From Lichenifustis flavocetrariae (GTDB lineage Bacteria; Pseudomonadota; Alphaproteobacteria; Rhizobiales; Beijerinckiaceae): DNA of 64,000 nucleotides. The DNA is taken from NCBI RefSeq assembly GCF_026130545.1, contig NZ_JAMOIM010000016.1, forward strand, positions 1-64,000, read 5' to 3'. A model generated the notes under the pieces. That model saw nothing but the letters and a program-made list of their open reading frames with translations. It searched no databases and was not told the DNA's origin. A program made the position numbers and the translations under genes. Positions 17,886-27,230 of the stretch are shown here, piece after piece (within the stretch, counting starts at the first letter, position 1; each line of letters begins with the position of its first letter).

Positions 17886-19274
17886 ATGTATCGAACAGTG
17901 AACCCCATGCCTGCTGATGTCGCGCCTGTTTCAACGCCCCTTGCTCCACCGCTAGGCCTTCGGCCGGACGCGCCGTCCAATCCGGCCCCCGAAACTGGTC
18001 CAGAGATCCAGTCCGGGCGGCTCGACAATGGTCTCGAAGTCGTCGTCATTCCCGACCATCGCGCCCCGGTCGTGACCCATATGGTCTGGTATCGCAATGG
18101 GTCGGCTGATGATCCGGCCGGAAAGTCAGGCATCGCGCATTTCCTGGAACATTTGATGTTCAAGGGGACGACCAAGCATCCGCAGGGGCAGTTCTCGGAT
18201 ATCGTGGCCGAACTGGGCGGGCAGGAAAACGCCTTTACGTCAAATGATTACACGGCCTACTTCCAGCGAGTGTCCAAGGAACACCTCGGCACCTTGATGG
18301 CGTTCGAGGCTGACCGGATGACCAATCTGGTGCTGAGCGACGACGTGGTGGTGCCGGAACGCGATGTGGTGCTCGAAGAGCGTCGCATGCGCACGGACAC
18401 AGATCCGAGCGCCCAGCTGCAGGAGGCCGTGCAGGCCGCCCTCTTCACGCATCATCCTTATGGCACGCCGATCATCGGCTGGAACCATGAGATCGAAGGG
18501 CTCGATCGGACCGACGCGCTGAACTATTATCGCCGCTTTTACACGCCGGAAAACGCGATCCTGATCGTGGCCGGCGACGTCACCTACCCCGAGGTCGAAG
18601 AACTCGCCCGCAAGACCTATGGTGAGATCCCGGCATCGGGAGCAGCCCCGGTACGGGTTAGGACCCGCGAACCTGAGTCGCGTGCTCACCGGCTGGTGAC
18701 GCTGGCCGATCCGAAAGTCGAACAGCCGAGCGTGCAGCGGCTTTATGTGGTGCCGTCCTATGCGTCCGGGAAGGCCGGCGAGGGCGCGGCGCTTGAAGTG
18801 CTGGCGCATCACCTCGGTGGCGGTTCGACCAGCCTCCTGTACAAGACACTCGTTCTTGATCGCGGCATCGCGGTCGCGGCCGGCGCCTATTACATGGGAA
18901 CGGCTCTCGACGACACCCGCTTCTACGTGTGGGCCGTTCCTGCACCGGACGTTACGCTCGAAGCACTCGATAAGGCCATCGACGATGTGCTGGATGTTCT
19001 AGCCACCAAGGATGTTGCGGTGGACGACCTGGAGCGCGCCAAGACGCGTCTCATCGCCGATGCCGTCTACGCCCAGGACTCGCAGGCCTCGTTGGCCCGC
19101 TGGTACGGTGCTTCCCTGGCGACAGGGCTGACGGTCGCCGACATCGCGCGCTGGCCGGAGGACATCGAGGCTGTCACGGCAGCCGCCGTTCGGCAAGCCG
19201 CCGCGCATTGGCTGACGAAGCGCCGGTGCGTCACAGGGTTCCTGATGCACGACGCTGAGCAGGCCGCGGCCTGA
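17886..19274 (+). CDS. M16 family zinc metallopeptidase (active-site subunit)
   Basis: A 462-residue pitrilysin-family peptidase with the inverted zinc motif HFLEH at residues 85-89 (SGIAHFLEHLMFKG). Further family marks are the downstream glutamate region VVLEERRMRTD, the ENAFTSNDYTAYFQRV segment, and the C-terminal LGGGSTSLLYKTL block. No signal peptide is seen at the chosen start; a Met at residue 8 is an alternative. It is followed 39 bp later by a second M16 gene without a zinc motif, the usual active/inactive pair that assembles like mitochondrial processing peptidase. Substrates are probably short or unfolded peptides. Confidence 0.93.
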   Translation: MYRTVNPMPADVAPVSTPLAPPLGLRPDAPSNPAPETGPEIQSGRLDNGLEVVVIPDHRAPVVTHMVWYRNGSADDPAGKSGIAHFLEHLMFKGTTKHPQGQFSDIVAELGGQENAFTSNDYTAYFQRVSKEHLGTLMAFEADRMTNLVLSDDVVVPERDVVLEERRMRTDTDPSAQLQEAVQAALFTHHPYGTPIIGWNHEIEGLDRTDALNYYRRFYTPENAILIVAGDVTYPEVEELARKTYGEIPASGAAPVRVRTREPESRAHRLVTLADPKVEQPSVQRLYVVPSYASGKAGEGAALEVLAHHLGGGSTSLLYKTLVLDRGIAVAAGAYYMGTALDDTRFYVWAVPAPDVTLEALDKAIDDVLDVLATKDVAVDDLERAKTRLIADAVYAQDSQASLARWYGASLATGLTVADIARWPEDIEAVTAAAVRQAAAHWLTKRRCVTGFLMHDAEQAAA

Positions 19275-19313
19275 GGCGGCCGTTCGATCGATTCGTTCCG
19301 AAAGTCTGAGTTC

Positions 19314-20600
19314 ATGACCATCACACTTGCGACACCGCGGATTGCCTCCCGCGCGGCGGGCGTCCAGATCGTCCGGTCCGCCGGCGGCATCACGGCTTGG
19401 CTCGTGGAAGATTACGCGGTGCCGCTGGTCGCCTTCGAAATGGCGTTTCACGGCGGCGCCGCGCAAGATCCCAAGGGCAAGAGCGGTGCGGTGGCCATGA
19501 TGGCCAGCCTGCTTGACGAAGGTGCCGGCTCGCTCGACGCCGATGCCTTTCACCGCGCGCTCGACGACAAGGCGATCGAGATCTCCTTCAGCGCCGATCG
19601 GGACGCCATCGGTGGCCGGGCCAAGTCGCTGAGCCGAAACGTCGATGCGGCTGTCGAACTGCTGCGCCTCGCGGTTTGCGAGCCGCGTTTCGATGCGTCT
19701 GCGATCGACCGCGTCCGCTCCCAGATCGGCGCTTCGCTTCGGCGCGAAGCGAAGGATCCTGACGCCCTCGCGAGCCGCGCCTGGCGGGAAGCGGCCTTCC
19801 CGAGCCATCCCTACGGCAATCCCGTGCGCGGCACGCTCGAGTCGCTGGCGGCCGTGACCCGGGACGACATCGTAGGGCTGCATCGCTCCCTCCTGACGCG
19901 GCAGACGCTGAAGATCGCCGTGGTCGGCGCGATCGATGCCGAGCGACTTCGCACGATTCTCGACCGCGTCTTCGGGGATCTGCCCGAACAGGCCCATCTC
20001 AGCCCCGTCGCCGATATCGCCATCGCCCCGGGCGAGCGCCGCGAGGTGATCGACCTCGACATTCCGCAGGCGACCTTGCGGTTCGGGACGAATGGCATTG
20101 CCCGGTTGGACGATGACCATATGGCGGCCGTCGTGGTGAACCACATCCTCGGCGGTGGCGTTTTCTCGGCGCGCCTGTTCCGGGAGGTGCGGGAAAAACG
20201 TGGCCTGGCCTATTCGGTCTATAGCCAACTCTCCACATTCGATCATGCCGCGATCTTCTCCGGTGGGACGTCGACCAAGAACGAGCGCGCCGCCGAGTCG
20301 CTTTCCGTCATCGAAGACGAAATCGCCAAGCTGACCAACGAGGGCCCGACCGAGGAGGAGTTGGTCAAGGCCAAGAAGTATCTGACAGGGTCCTATGCGC
20401 TGCGTTTCGATACGTCCCTGAAAATCGCAAGCCAGCTCGTCAATCTACAGACGGAAGGCATCGGCGTGGACTACCTTGACGAACGTAACGGCCTGATCGA
20501 AGCCGTGACGCTGGACCACGCACATCGTGTGGCAAAGCGCCTGTTCGGTGGCCGTGGATTGCTCGTGACGGTGGTGGGGCGGCCGGAAGGCATGGCCTGA
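19314..20600 (+). CDS. M16 family peptidase-like protein, zinc motif absent
   Basis: A 428-residue partner of the preceding M16 protein. It keeps the fold markers AVPLVAFEMAFHGGAAQDP, KSGAVAMMASLLDEG (where HxxEH would be; here degenerate), the ILGGGVFSARLFREVREKR block followed by GLAYSVYSQL, and the FSGGTSTKNERA region. Loss of the metal ligands makes it a non-catalytic, substrate-cradling subunit by analogy with paired M16B proteins. Same strand and close spacing argue for one operon with the upstream peptidase. Confidence 0.92.
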   Translation: MTITLATPRIASRAAGVQIVRSAGGITAWLVEDYAVPLVAFEMAFHGGAAQDPKGKSGAVAMMASLLDEGAGSLDADAFHRALDDKAIEISFSADRDAIGGRAKSLSRNVDAAVELLRLAVCEPRFDASAIDRVRSQIGASLRREAKDPDALASRAWREAAFPSHPYGNPVRGTLESLAAVTRDDIVGLHRSLLTRQTLKIAVVGAIDAERLRTILDRVFGDLPEQAHLSPVADIAIAPGERREVIDLDIPQATLRFGTNGIARLDDDHMAAVVVNHILGGGVFSARLFREVREKRGLAYSVYSQLSTFDHAAIFSGGTSTKNERAAESLSVIEDEIAKLTNEGPTEEELVKAKKYLTGSYALRFDTSLKIASQLVNLQTEGIGVDYLDERNGLIEAVTLDHAHRVAKRLFGGRGLLVTVVGRPEGMA

Positions 20601-20753
20601 GTATCATCCGCTTGCGCAGGCGTCCGATTGACCAAGATGGTGGCACAGGATTGATCCGAAGGCGTGCGAACGGATTGAAGAGCGTGAGTTGAAGAGCTGC
20701 CTCTTCACTCTGAAGGCCTTCCGCTCAGAATCGTCAACACAAGCGGCTCTGCC

Positions 20754-22589
20754 ATGCCCGTCCGTCGCCTCGATACGATTCTGATCGACCGCATCGCGGC
20801 CGGCGAGGTGATCGAACGGCCGGCCGCGGCCGTGAAGGAGCTGGTCGAGAATGCGCTCGACGCGGGCGCCGGCCGGATCGACGTCGTTATTGAGCACGGC
20901 GGCCGCAGCCTGATCCGGATCGTCGACGACGGCGGCGGGATGTCGGCCGACGATCTCGAACTCGCGGTCGAACGACATGCGACCTCCAAGCTCGACCACG
21001 GTGATCTCGGCCGCATCGCGACGCTCGGCTTTCGCGGCGAAGCCCTTCCCTCGATCGGGGCGGTGGCGCGGCTCGACATCAGCACGCGCCAGTTCACGTC
21101 TGGCGCGACCGGCCATGCGCTGGTCGTGGAGTCTGGCATCAAGGGCCCAGTCGTTCCGGCCGCCCGTCCCCCAGGAACGACGGTCGAAGTGCGCGACCTG
21201 TTTGGCGCGACACCGGCGCGGCTCAAATTCCTGAAGTCGGATCGCACCGAGGCGCAGGCCGTCGCGGGCGTCATCCGGCGCCTTGCGATGGCGTCGCCGC
21301 AGGTGCGCTTCAGCCTCAGCGGCGACCATCTCTCAGGCTTCGAGTGGCAGGCGTGCCAGCCAACGCCGGCGGGGCTGTTGGAGCGGTTGGGGCAGATCCT
21401 TGGCACGGACTTCGTCGAGAATGCCATGCCGCTCGACGCGCTGCGCGAGGGCGCGGCGCTTTCGGGCTTTGCGGCCGTCCCGACCTTTCACCGCGCCACG
21501 CGGGAAAGCCAGTATCTCTTCGTCAACGGCCGGCCGGTCCGCGACAAGGTTCTGATCGCCGCGGTCCACGCCGCCTATATCGATCATGTGCCGCGCGAGC
21601 GCTTTCCCGTGGTGGCGCTATTCTTGAGCTGCGACCCCAAGCAGGTTGACGTCAACGTCCATCCGGCCAAGGCCGAGGTCCGGTTCCGTGATCCCGGCCT
21701 CATCCGCGGCCTGATCGTCGGCGCCATCCGGGAGGCGATCGGCGGTGCCATTCACCGCGCCGCTGCGACGGGCGTGGACCGCGTCAGGCAGGTGTTCGGG
21801 GACCCGATGTTGCGCCGGGAGACTCCCTCCGAGAGCGCCTGGTCGGCCGCCGCCTCACCGCAGGCCCCGGCGGGCTTCGAGGAGCAGGCCCAGCGGTCTT
21901 TCCGAGATTTCGCCAGACCTTCGGCGGACCTGCGCCGCGACGAACCGTTTTTTGTCACTCCCCACCCGACGACAGTGAGGGATCAGGTGCCAACTGACGC
22001 CGAAGCAACGACGCCCCTCGGTGCGGCGCGCGCGCAATTGCATGAAACCTATATCGTGGCCCAGACCCACGATGGCGTCGTGATCGTCGACCAGCATGCG
22101 GCCCATGAGCGCCTTGTGTATGAGCGGATGAAGCAGGCGCGGGCTGCGGCCGGCATCGCGCGGCAGATTTTGTTGATCCCCGTCGTTGTGGAGCTCGACC
22201 CTCAAGCCATTGCGGATGTCCTCGAACAGGCCGACACCCTCGCCGAACTGGGCTTGGTGGTCGAGAGCTTTGGGCCGGGTGCCGTGACGGTGCGTGAGGT
22301 CCCGGCCGAACTCGCCAAAGGCGACATCGCCGGCATGGTGCGTGACGTCGCCGAAACCCTGCAGGCCGACGGCCATACGCAGCCGCTTGAACGAAAGCTC
22401 GACCACGTGTTGGCCACCATGGCATGCCACCATTCAGTTCGAGCCGGGCGTCGCCTGCTGGTCGAGGAAATGAACGCGCTGCTGCGCGACATGGAGCGCA
22501 CCCCCGGCTCCGGCCAGTGCAATCATGGCCGCCCCACGTTCATCAAGTTGAAGCTGGCAGACATCGAACGGTTGTTCGGAAGGCAGTAG
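20754..22589 (+). CDS. mutL: DNA mismatch repair protein MutL
   Basis: A GHKL ATPase that couples MutS mismatch recognition to strand removal. The 611 residues show the ATP-binding motifs ELVENALDAGAGRIDVVI, IVDDGGGM and TLGFRGEALPSIG in the N-terminal domain, a Pro-rich linker at about residues 350-420, and a C-terminal dimerisation domain. The C-terminal part has DQHAAHERLVYE, which fits the metal-binding endonuclease motif DQHA-x2-E-x4-E, plus CNHGRPTF. This points to a nicking-competent MutL, as expected for bacteria without MutH. It starts 153 bp after the M16 pair and probably has its own promoter. Confidence 0.97.
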   Translation: MPVRRLDTILIDRIAAGEVIERPAAAVKELVENALDAGAGRIDVVIEHGGRSLIRIVDDGGGMSADDLELAVERHATSKLDHGDLGRIATLGFRGEALPSIGAVARLDISTRQFTSGATGHALVVESGIKGPVVPAARPPGTTVEVRDLFGATPARLKFLKSDRTEAQAVAGVIRRLAMASPQVRFSLSGDHLSGFEWQACQPTPAGLLERLGQILGTDFVENAMPLDALREGAALSGFAAVPTFHRATRESQYLFVNGRPVRDKVLIAAVHAAYIDHVPRERFPVVALFLSCDPKQVDVNVHPAKAEVRFRDPGLIRGLIVGAIREAIGGAIHRAAATGVDRVRQVFGDPMLRRETPSESAWSAAASPQAPAGFEEQAQRSFRDFARPSADLRRDEPFFVTPHPTTVRDQVPTDAEATTPLGAARAQLHETYIVAQTHDGVVIVDQHAAHERLVYERMKQARAAAGIARQILLIPVVVELDPQAIADVLEQADTLAELGLVVESFGPGAVTVREVPAELAKGDIAGMVRDVAETLQADGHTQPLERKLDHVLATMACHHSVRAGRRLLVEEMNALLRDMERTPGSGQCNHGRPTFIKLKLADIERLFGRQ

Positions 22590-22876
22590 AGATTACCAGC
22601 TTCACGTCCTGTTCTTAGTGGATCGTGTCCGCTGCCCTCGTAGCGCTGAATTGAACACTTGAGCCCATGACTCCCCGACGATTTCCGTGAGCGATGTGAG
22701 CTGACTGGTACCGCCTTGGTCCTGTGAAAACTCTAGTAACTGCGGTCGCGGTGCTCGTAGGCAAGGGGACTCGCGGTGCTGATTAAGCCCCTCGTCAAAT
22801 TCGCGCGGGATATAGGTCCGCGTCCGGGCACTGCGACCCGACGCGATCTACACACTACCTCACGTCTTCCCGTGAC

Positions 22877-24781
22877 TCAGATCCCCTCGCCTTCCCGCAG
22901 CGACCACCAGGCGTCGCCGAAAATCCCTCGCGCTTCGAGCAATGCGACCACCTGATCGGCCAGCTGCTCGGGCGTGTGTCCGCGTGTGGCAAGTCTCAGG
23001 TCGGGGCTGTTCGGGCGCTCGTAGGGGTGGCTCACCCCCGTGAAATTCTGGATCTCCCCGGCAAGCGCCCGTTTGTAGAGACCCTTGGGATCACGGGCGA
23101 TGCAATCTTCGATGGGCGTGTCGACGAAGATCTCGAGAAACTCGCCGTCGCCCACGAGCCCGCGCACCATGCGGCGCTCGGCCTCGAAAGGCGAGATGAA
23201 GGAACAAAGCACCACGAGACCGGCATCGGTCATCAGCTTGGCGACCTCGCCCACCCGGCGGATATTCTCGACGCGGTCGGCATCCGTGAAGCCGAGGTCC
23301 TTGTTCAGGCCATGCCGGACATTGTCGCCGTCGAGCAGCGTCGTATGTACGCCGACGGCATGGAGCCGAGATTCAACGATGTTGGCGACGGTCGACTTGC
23401 CCGATCCCGACAGGCCGGTGAACCACAGGATCGCCGGATGCTGGTGTTTGAGGATCGCCCGGGCCGAACGCGTGACGGTCTGGTCGTGGGTGTGGATATT
23501 CGTGGCACGGCGCAGGGCGAAATCGACGAGGCCGGCGGCGGCCGTCGCATTTGTCATGCGGTCGATCAGGATGAAGGCGCCGGTGTCGGCATTCTCGCGA
23601 TAAGGATCGAACGCGATGGCGGTCGATGCCGCCAGATTGCAGAGGCCGATTTCGTTCAAACTCAGCGTCTTGGCCGCGATATGCTGTTCCAGCGTGTTAA
23701 CGTCGATCCGGTGCTTGAGGGACGTTACGGTGACCGGCACGGTCCGGGTCGCGAGCTTCATCAGATAGGAGCGGCCGGGGAGCAGTTTTTCGTCCGACAT
23801 CCAGATGAGCGTGGCCGCGAATTGGTCGGCCACAATCGGGCGGTCCTGGGCATGGGACAGAATATCGCCGCGCGCGATATCAACCTCGTCGCGCAGCGTG
23901 AGAGTGACGGCCTCCCCGGCCTCAGCCCTCTCGACATCGCCACCAGGACCGATCACCCGCTCCACCAGCGTCGACTTGCCCGAATTGGCCACGACGATCG
24001 TGTCACCCTTGGCGATCGACCCGCTGGCGATGGTGCCCGCGTAACCACGGAAGTCGAGATTGGGCCGGTTCACCCATTGCACCGGAAACCGCATGGACTT
24101 GCCGGCCTTGTCGTCCGACATGTCGGCGTCTTCGAGCGCGGTCAGCAGAGGTACGCCCTGATACCAAGGCATGTTGCGGCTCGGTTCCGACACATTGTCG
24201 CCGAACCGCGCCGAAAGCGGGATCGGCGTGATGGTCTTGAAGCCGAGGTCCTTCGCGAAGGTTTCGAACGCCGTCACGATGGCTGTAAAGATGCTCTGGT
24301 CATAGCCCACCAGATCGATCTTGTTCACGGCCAGCACCACATGGCGGATGCCGAGCAGCGAGACGATGAAGGCATGCCGACGGGTCTGCGTAAGCAGGCC
24401 CTTACGGGCATCGACCAGCAGGATCGCGAGATCCGCGTTGGAGGCGCCGGTCGCCATGTTGCGGGTGTATTGTTCGTGACCTGGCGTATCGGCCACGATG
24501 AAGGAACGGCGTGCCGTCGAGAAATACCGGTAGGCGACATCGATCGTGATGCCCTGCTCACGTTCAGCCTCCAGGCCATCGACCAGAAGCGCGAAATCGA
24601 TGTCCTCGCCGACCGTCCCGTGCTTGCGCGAGTCGCGCTCGAGCGCCGAAAGCTGATCGTCGAAGATGGAATTCTGCTCGTAGAGCAGCCGCCCGATCAG
24701 CGTCGACTTGCCATCGTCGACCGAGCCGCAGGTGAGAAAACGTAAGGTGGGGCGTGCATCGGCAGGGCGTACGGCGGTCAT
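22877..24781 (-). CDS. cysNC: bifunctional sulfate adenylyltransferase subunit 1/adenylylsulfate kinase (CysN-CysC fusion)
   Basis: A 634-residue fusion. The N-terminal CysN GTPase (about residues 10-430) drives ATP sulfurylase with CysD; it has the P-loop [14 protein letters not shown], the G3 motif [12 protein letters not shown] and the G4 motif NKIDLV. The C-terminal CysC domain (about 450-634) phosphorylates APS to PAPS and has its own P-loop, [14 protein letters not shown], with [17 protein letters not shown] after it. The gene starts in the cysD stop (one-base overlap). A fused CysNC is usual in rhizobia-like bacteria, where PAPS may also serve sulfation. No cysH or transporter gene is in the window. 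Confidence 0.96.
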   Translation of the reverse strand: MTAVRPADARPTLRFLTCGSVDDGKSTLIGRLLYEQNSIFDDQLSALERDSRKHGTVGEDIDFALLVDGLEAEREQGITIDVAYRYFSTARRSFIVADTPGHEQYTRNMATGASNADLAILLVDARKGLLTQTRRHAFIVSLLGIRHVVLAVNKIDLVGYDQSIFTAIVTAFETFAKDLGFKTITPIPLSARFGDNVSEPSRNMPWYQGVPLLTALEDADMSDDKAGKSMRFPVQWVNRPNLDFRGYAGTIASGSIAKGDTIVVANSGKSTLVERVIGPGGDVERAEAGEAVTLTLRDEVDIARGDILSHAQDRPIVADQFAATLIWMSDEKLLPGRSYLMKLATRTVPVTVTSLKHRIDVNTLEQHIAAKTLSLNEIGLCNLAASTAIAFDPYRENADTGAFILIDRMTNATAAAGLVDFALRRATNIHTHDQTVTRSARAILKHQHPAILWFTGLSGSGKSTVANIVESRLHAVGVHTTLLDGDNVRHGLNKDLGFTDADRVENIRRVGEVAKLMTDAGLVVLCSFISPFEAERRMVRGLVGDGEFLEIFVDTPIEDCIARDPKGLYKRALAGEIQNFTGVSHPYERPNSPDLRLATRGHTPEQLADQVVALLEARGIFGDAWWSLREGEGI

Positions 24782-25689
24782 CAGAAATAGCCCTCGCGCT
24801 TCTTCTTCTCCATCGATCCCGCCTCGTCCGAGTCGATCAGCCGACCCTGGCGCTCCGAGGTGGTGGAGTTGCGCATTTCCATGATGATGTCGTCGAGCGT
24901 CGCGGCCTCAGACGGAACGGCGCCGGTCAGTGGATAGCAGCCGAGGGTGCGGAACCGCACCATGACGTCCTGCGGCGTCTCACCCGGATGGAGCGGGAGA
25001 CGGTCGTCATCGACCATGATCAGCGTGCCGCCGCGCTCAACGACAGGACGTCGGGCCGCGAAGTAGAGCGGCACCACCGGGATGTCCTCGGCGCGGATGT
25101 AGTCCCATACGTCATGCTCGGTCCAGTTCGAAATCGGGAATACCCGCATCGACTCGCCCGCCTTGATGCGGGTGTTGAACAGATGCCAGAGTTCGGGCCG
25201 CTGATTGCGCGGGTCCCACGCATGTGTGGCCGACCGGTGGGAAAAGATGCGTTCCTTGGCGCGGCTCTTTTCCTCGTCGCGCCGTGCGCCGCCGAAGGCC
25301 GCGTCGAACTTGTACTTGTCCATGGCCTGACGGAGCCCCTCGGTCTTCATCACCTGCGTGTGGACGTTCGATCCCGAGGCGATGGGATTGACCCCGGCCC
25401 GCACGCCCTCTTGGTTGATGTGCACGATGAGGTCCATGCCGGCGCGCTTCGCGGCTTCGTCCCGGAAAGCGATCATCTCCTTGAACTTCCAGGTCGTGTC
25501 GACATGCATCAAGGGAAACGGCGGCTTGGCCGGATAGAAGGCCTTCAGGGCGAGATGCAGCATCACGCTCGAATCCTTCCCGACCGAATAGAGCATGACC
25601 GGATTGGCGAATTCGGCCGCGACCTCCCGCATGATATGGATCGCCTCCGCTTCGAGGCGGCGCAGGTGAGGGGTCAAGGGTTGAGACAT
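24781..25689 (-). CDS. cysD: sulfate adenylyltransferase subunit 2
   Basis: The catalytic ATP-sulfurylase subunit of the PP-loop pyrophosphatase superfamily; with CysN it makes APS from sulfate and ATP. The 302 residues contain the PP-loop [18 protein letters not shown] near residue 33, the [12 protein letters not shown] block, [15 protein letters not shown], and the C-terminal [15 protein letters not shown] and [12 protein letters not shown]. The SVGKDS variant of SGGKDS is common in this group. It is first in the minus-strand cysD-cysNC operon and divergent from a MraY/WecA-like gene; the intergenic region carries an inverted repeat. Confidence 0.96.
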   Translation of the reverse strand: MSQPLTPHLRRLEAEAIHIMREVAAEFANPVMLYSVGKDSSVMLHLALKAFYPAKPPFPLMHVDTTWKFKEMIAFRDEAAKRAGMDLIVHINQEGVRAGVNPIASGSNVHTQVMKTEGLRQAMDKYKFDAAFGGARRDEEKSRAKERIFSHRSATHAWDPRNQRPELWHLFNTRIKAGESMRVFPISNWTEHDVWDYIRAEDIPVVPLYFAARRPVVERGGTLIMVDDDRLPLHPGETPQDVMVRFRTLGCYPLTGAVPSEAATLDDIIMEMRNSTTSERQGRLIDSDEAGSMEKKKREGYF

Positions 25690-25759
25690 AGAGTGACGGC
25701 GTCCCGGGCGTTCAGGCCCGTGCTTCTAACCGGCACCCCGAGGGGCCGCAACGGGCGAG

Positions 25760-25788
25760 TGCATGCGGATGGATCCAACACGCATGCA
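25760..25788. promoter_or_regulatory. inverted repeat in the cysD / glycosyltransferase divergent promoter region
   Basis: TGCATGCG (25760-25767) and CGCATGCA (25781-25788) are perfect 8-bp arms separated by 13 bp, about 70-100 bp upstream of cysD and just upstream of the plus-strand gene. The spacing suits a dimeric regulator, but the arms could also form an RNA hairpin in the plus-strand leader. No regulator is assigned. Confidence 0.35.
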
Positions 25789-25805
25789 TGCAAGGGTGGG
25801 AACGC

Positions 25806-26870
25806 GTGACGGAAATCGCAACAGGAGCCAACGCATGGCTGCTCGCCTGGCCGGCCTTGCTCATCGCGGCCGCGGCGATCTCGGCGGCCGCCATCGTGGT
25901 TCTCAAGCCCTGGCTCCTTCGCTACGCCTTGGCACGACCGAGTGCGCGCGGCCTCCACAGCGTGCCGACCCCACAAGGGGGTGGGATCGCGGTGCAGTTG
26001 GCCTGCGCGGTCGCAGCCGGGTGTGGCGCGCTCCTGCTCAATTTGCCGCAAGCTCAGAGCAACCGGCTCTTCGCGGTCCTGGCTGCCGCGTTGGGGCTGG
26101 GCCTCCTCGGTTTCGTCGACGACATACGCCCGCTGCCCCCCCTGCCCCGGTTGATCATACAGCTGGTCCTCATGAGTGTCGGCGTCGCGATGCTGCCCGA
26201 GGGCACACGCGTATTTGCCTGGATGCCCGCCGAGCTCGAATTCGGCCTTCTGGTGATTGCCGGCACCTGGTTCATCAATCTGACGAATTTCATGGACGGG
26301 ATGGATTGGATCACGGTCGCCGAGGCGGTTCCTGTCACGGCCTGCCTGGCACTGTTCGCGGCATCCGGATTTCTTCCGCCGGCGGGAGGATTGTTGGCAC
26401 TCGGGTTGTTGGGGGGGCTGCTCGGATTCGCGCCTTTCAACAGGCCTCCGGCGCGGCTCTTTCTCGGCGACGTGGGCTCGCTGCCGATCGGCTTTCTGCT
26501 GGCCTATGCGTTGTTCTGTCTCGCCGGCAACGCCGCCGCAGGGCCGGGGGCGCTTGCGGCCGCGGTCATTCTACCCCTCTATTATATCGCCGATAGCGGC
26601 ATCACGCTTCTCCGCCGGCTCCAGCGCCGTGAGAGAATCTGGGAGCCCCATCGCAGCCACTTCTACCAGGTGGCAGCCCAGCGGTGCGGCCCCTGGCCCG
26701 TGCTCGTTCGCGTGCTGGTCGGCAATGCCGTCCTGGCGTGGCTTGCCATCATGACCGTGATTGCCGGCAATGTGATGGTCGCCGCCATCGCTTTTGTGCT
26801 CGCGGTCGCGGTCGTCGCGATCGTGCTCCTCACCCTCTCAATCGCAGAAGGTGGCGAAACCGTTCAGTAA
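25806..26870 (+). CDS. MraY/WecA-like glycosyltransferase family 4 protein
   Basis: A polytopic membrane phospho-sugar transferase that moves a sugar-1-phosphate from a UDP-sugar to undecaprenyl phosphate. About ten hydrophobic helices are visible. Catalytic marks are GFVDDIRPLPPLPRL, NLTNFMDGMDWITVAEA, FLGDVGSLPIGF and the cytoplasmic PHRSHFYQ box, closer to WecA/polysaccharide enzymes than to MraY. I choose a GTG (VTEIATG) with GGGTGGGA just upstream; an ATG six codons earlier (25788) is possible but sits inside an inverted repeat. It may initiate O-antigen or exopolysaccharide repeats. It overlaps the convergent glycine-rich gene by 7 bp. Confidence 0.88.
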   Translation: MTEIATGANAWLLAWPALLIAAAAISAAAIVVLKPWLLRYALARPSARGLHSVPTPQGGGIAVQLACAVAAGCGALLLNLPQAQSNRLFAVLAAALGLGLLGFVDDIRPLPPLPRLIIQLVLMSVGVAMLPEGTRVFAWMPAELEFGLLVIAGTWFINLTNFMDGMDWITVAEAVPVTACLALFAASGFLPPAGGLLALGLLGGLLGFAPFNRPPARLFLGDVGSLPIGFLLAYALFCLAGNAAAGPGALAAAVILPLYYIADSGITLLRRLQRRERIWEPHRSHFYQVAAQRCGPWPVLVRVLVGNAVLAWLAIMTVIAGNVMVAAIAFVLAVAVVAIVLLTLSIAEGGETVQ

Positions 26871-27172
26871 CGGACGGTCCGGCAGCGGCGTGTGCCATTC
26901 GGCCGTGTGACGCAGGTGGTGCGGCGCATGCGACGACCCTCGTAGCGGTGACGGGGTCGAAAGGGCGACGTGACCGCATCGACGATACCACCGGCAGTGC
27001 CCACAGCCGCTCCCGTGACACCACCCACGAAGGAGCCGACCGGCCCGGCGACCCGGCCGCCTGTCGCGGCTCCGCTGGCCGCGCCCGCTGCTGTCGGGTT
27101 TTGCGCCATGGCCGGAGCGGAGAGGCCCGCCAAGACGGCCAGGATGGCAACAGAGATGATCGATCGACGCAT
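26864..27172 (-). CDS. small secreted glycine-rich (glycine-zipper-like) protein
   Basis: A 102-residue protein with a signal peptide (MRRSIISVAILAVLAG, cleavage near APAMAQ). It is followed by a Gly/Ala-rich segment of about 40 residues with regularly spaced glycines (GPVGSFVGGVTGAAVG), then a basic tail containing a Cys pair, TTCVTRPNGTRRC. The start at 27172 has GGAG 6 nt upstream; four extra residues would be added by 27184. Its 3' end overlaps the convergent transferase gene by 7 bp. Location is probably periplasm or outer membrane; function unknown. Confidence 0.75.
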   Translation of the reverse strand: MRRSIISVAILAVLAGLSAPAMAQNPTAAGAASGAATGGRVAGPVGSFVGGVTGAAVGTAGGIVDAVTSPFRPRHRYEGRRMRRTTCVTRPNGTRRCRTVRY

Positions 27173-27230
27173 ATGGAACTCCATCGGGTTCGAGGGAACG
27201 CCATGGCCAAGCTGAAGTTCCCGCAGGCCG

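Noticed and set aside
22976-24745. 589-codon plus-strand frame opposite cysNC
   Set aside because: Antisense shadow; His/Asp/Arg-rich translation typical of reversed coding DNA.
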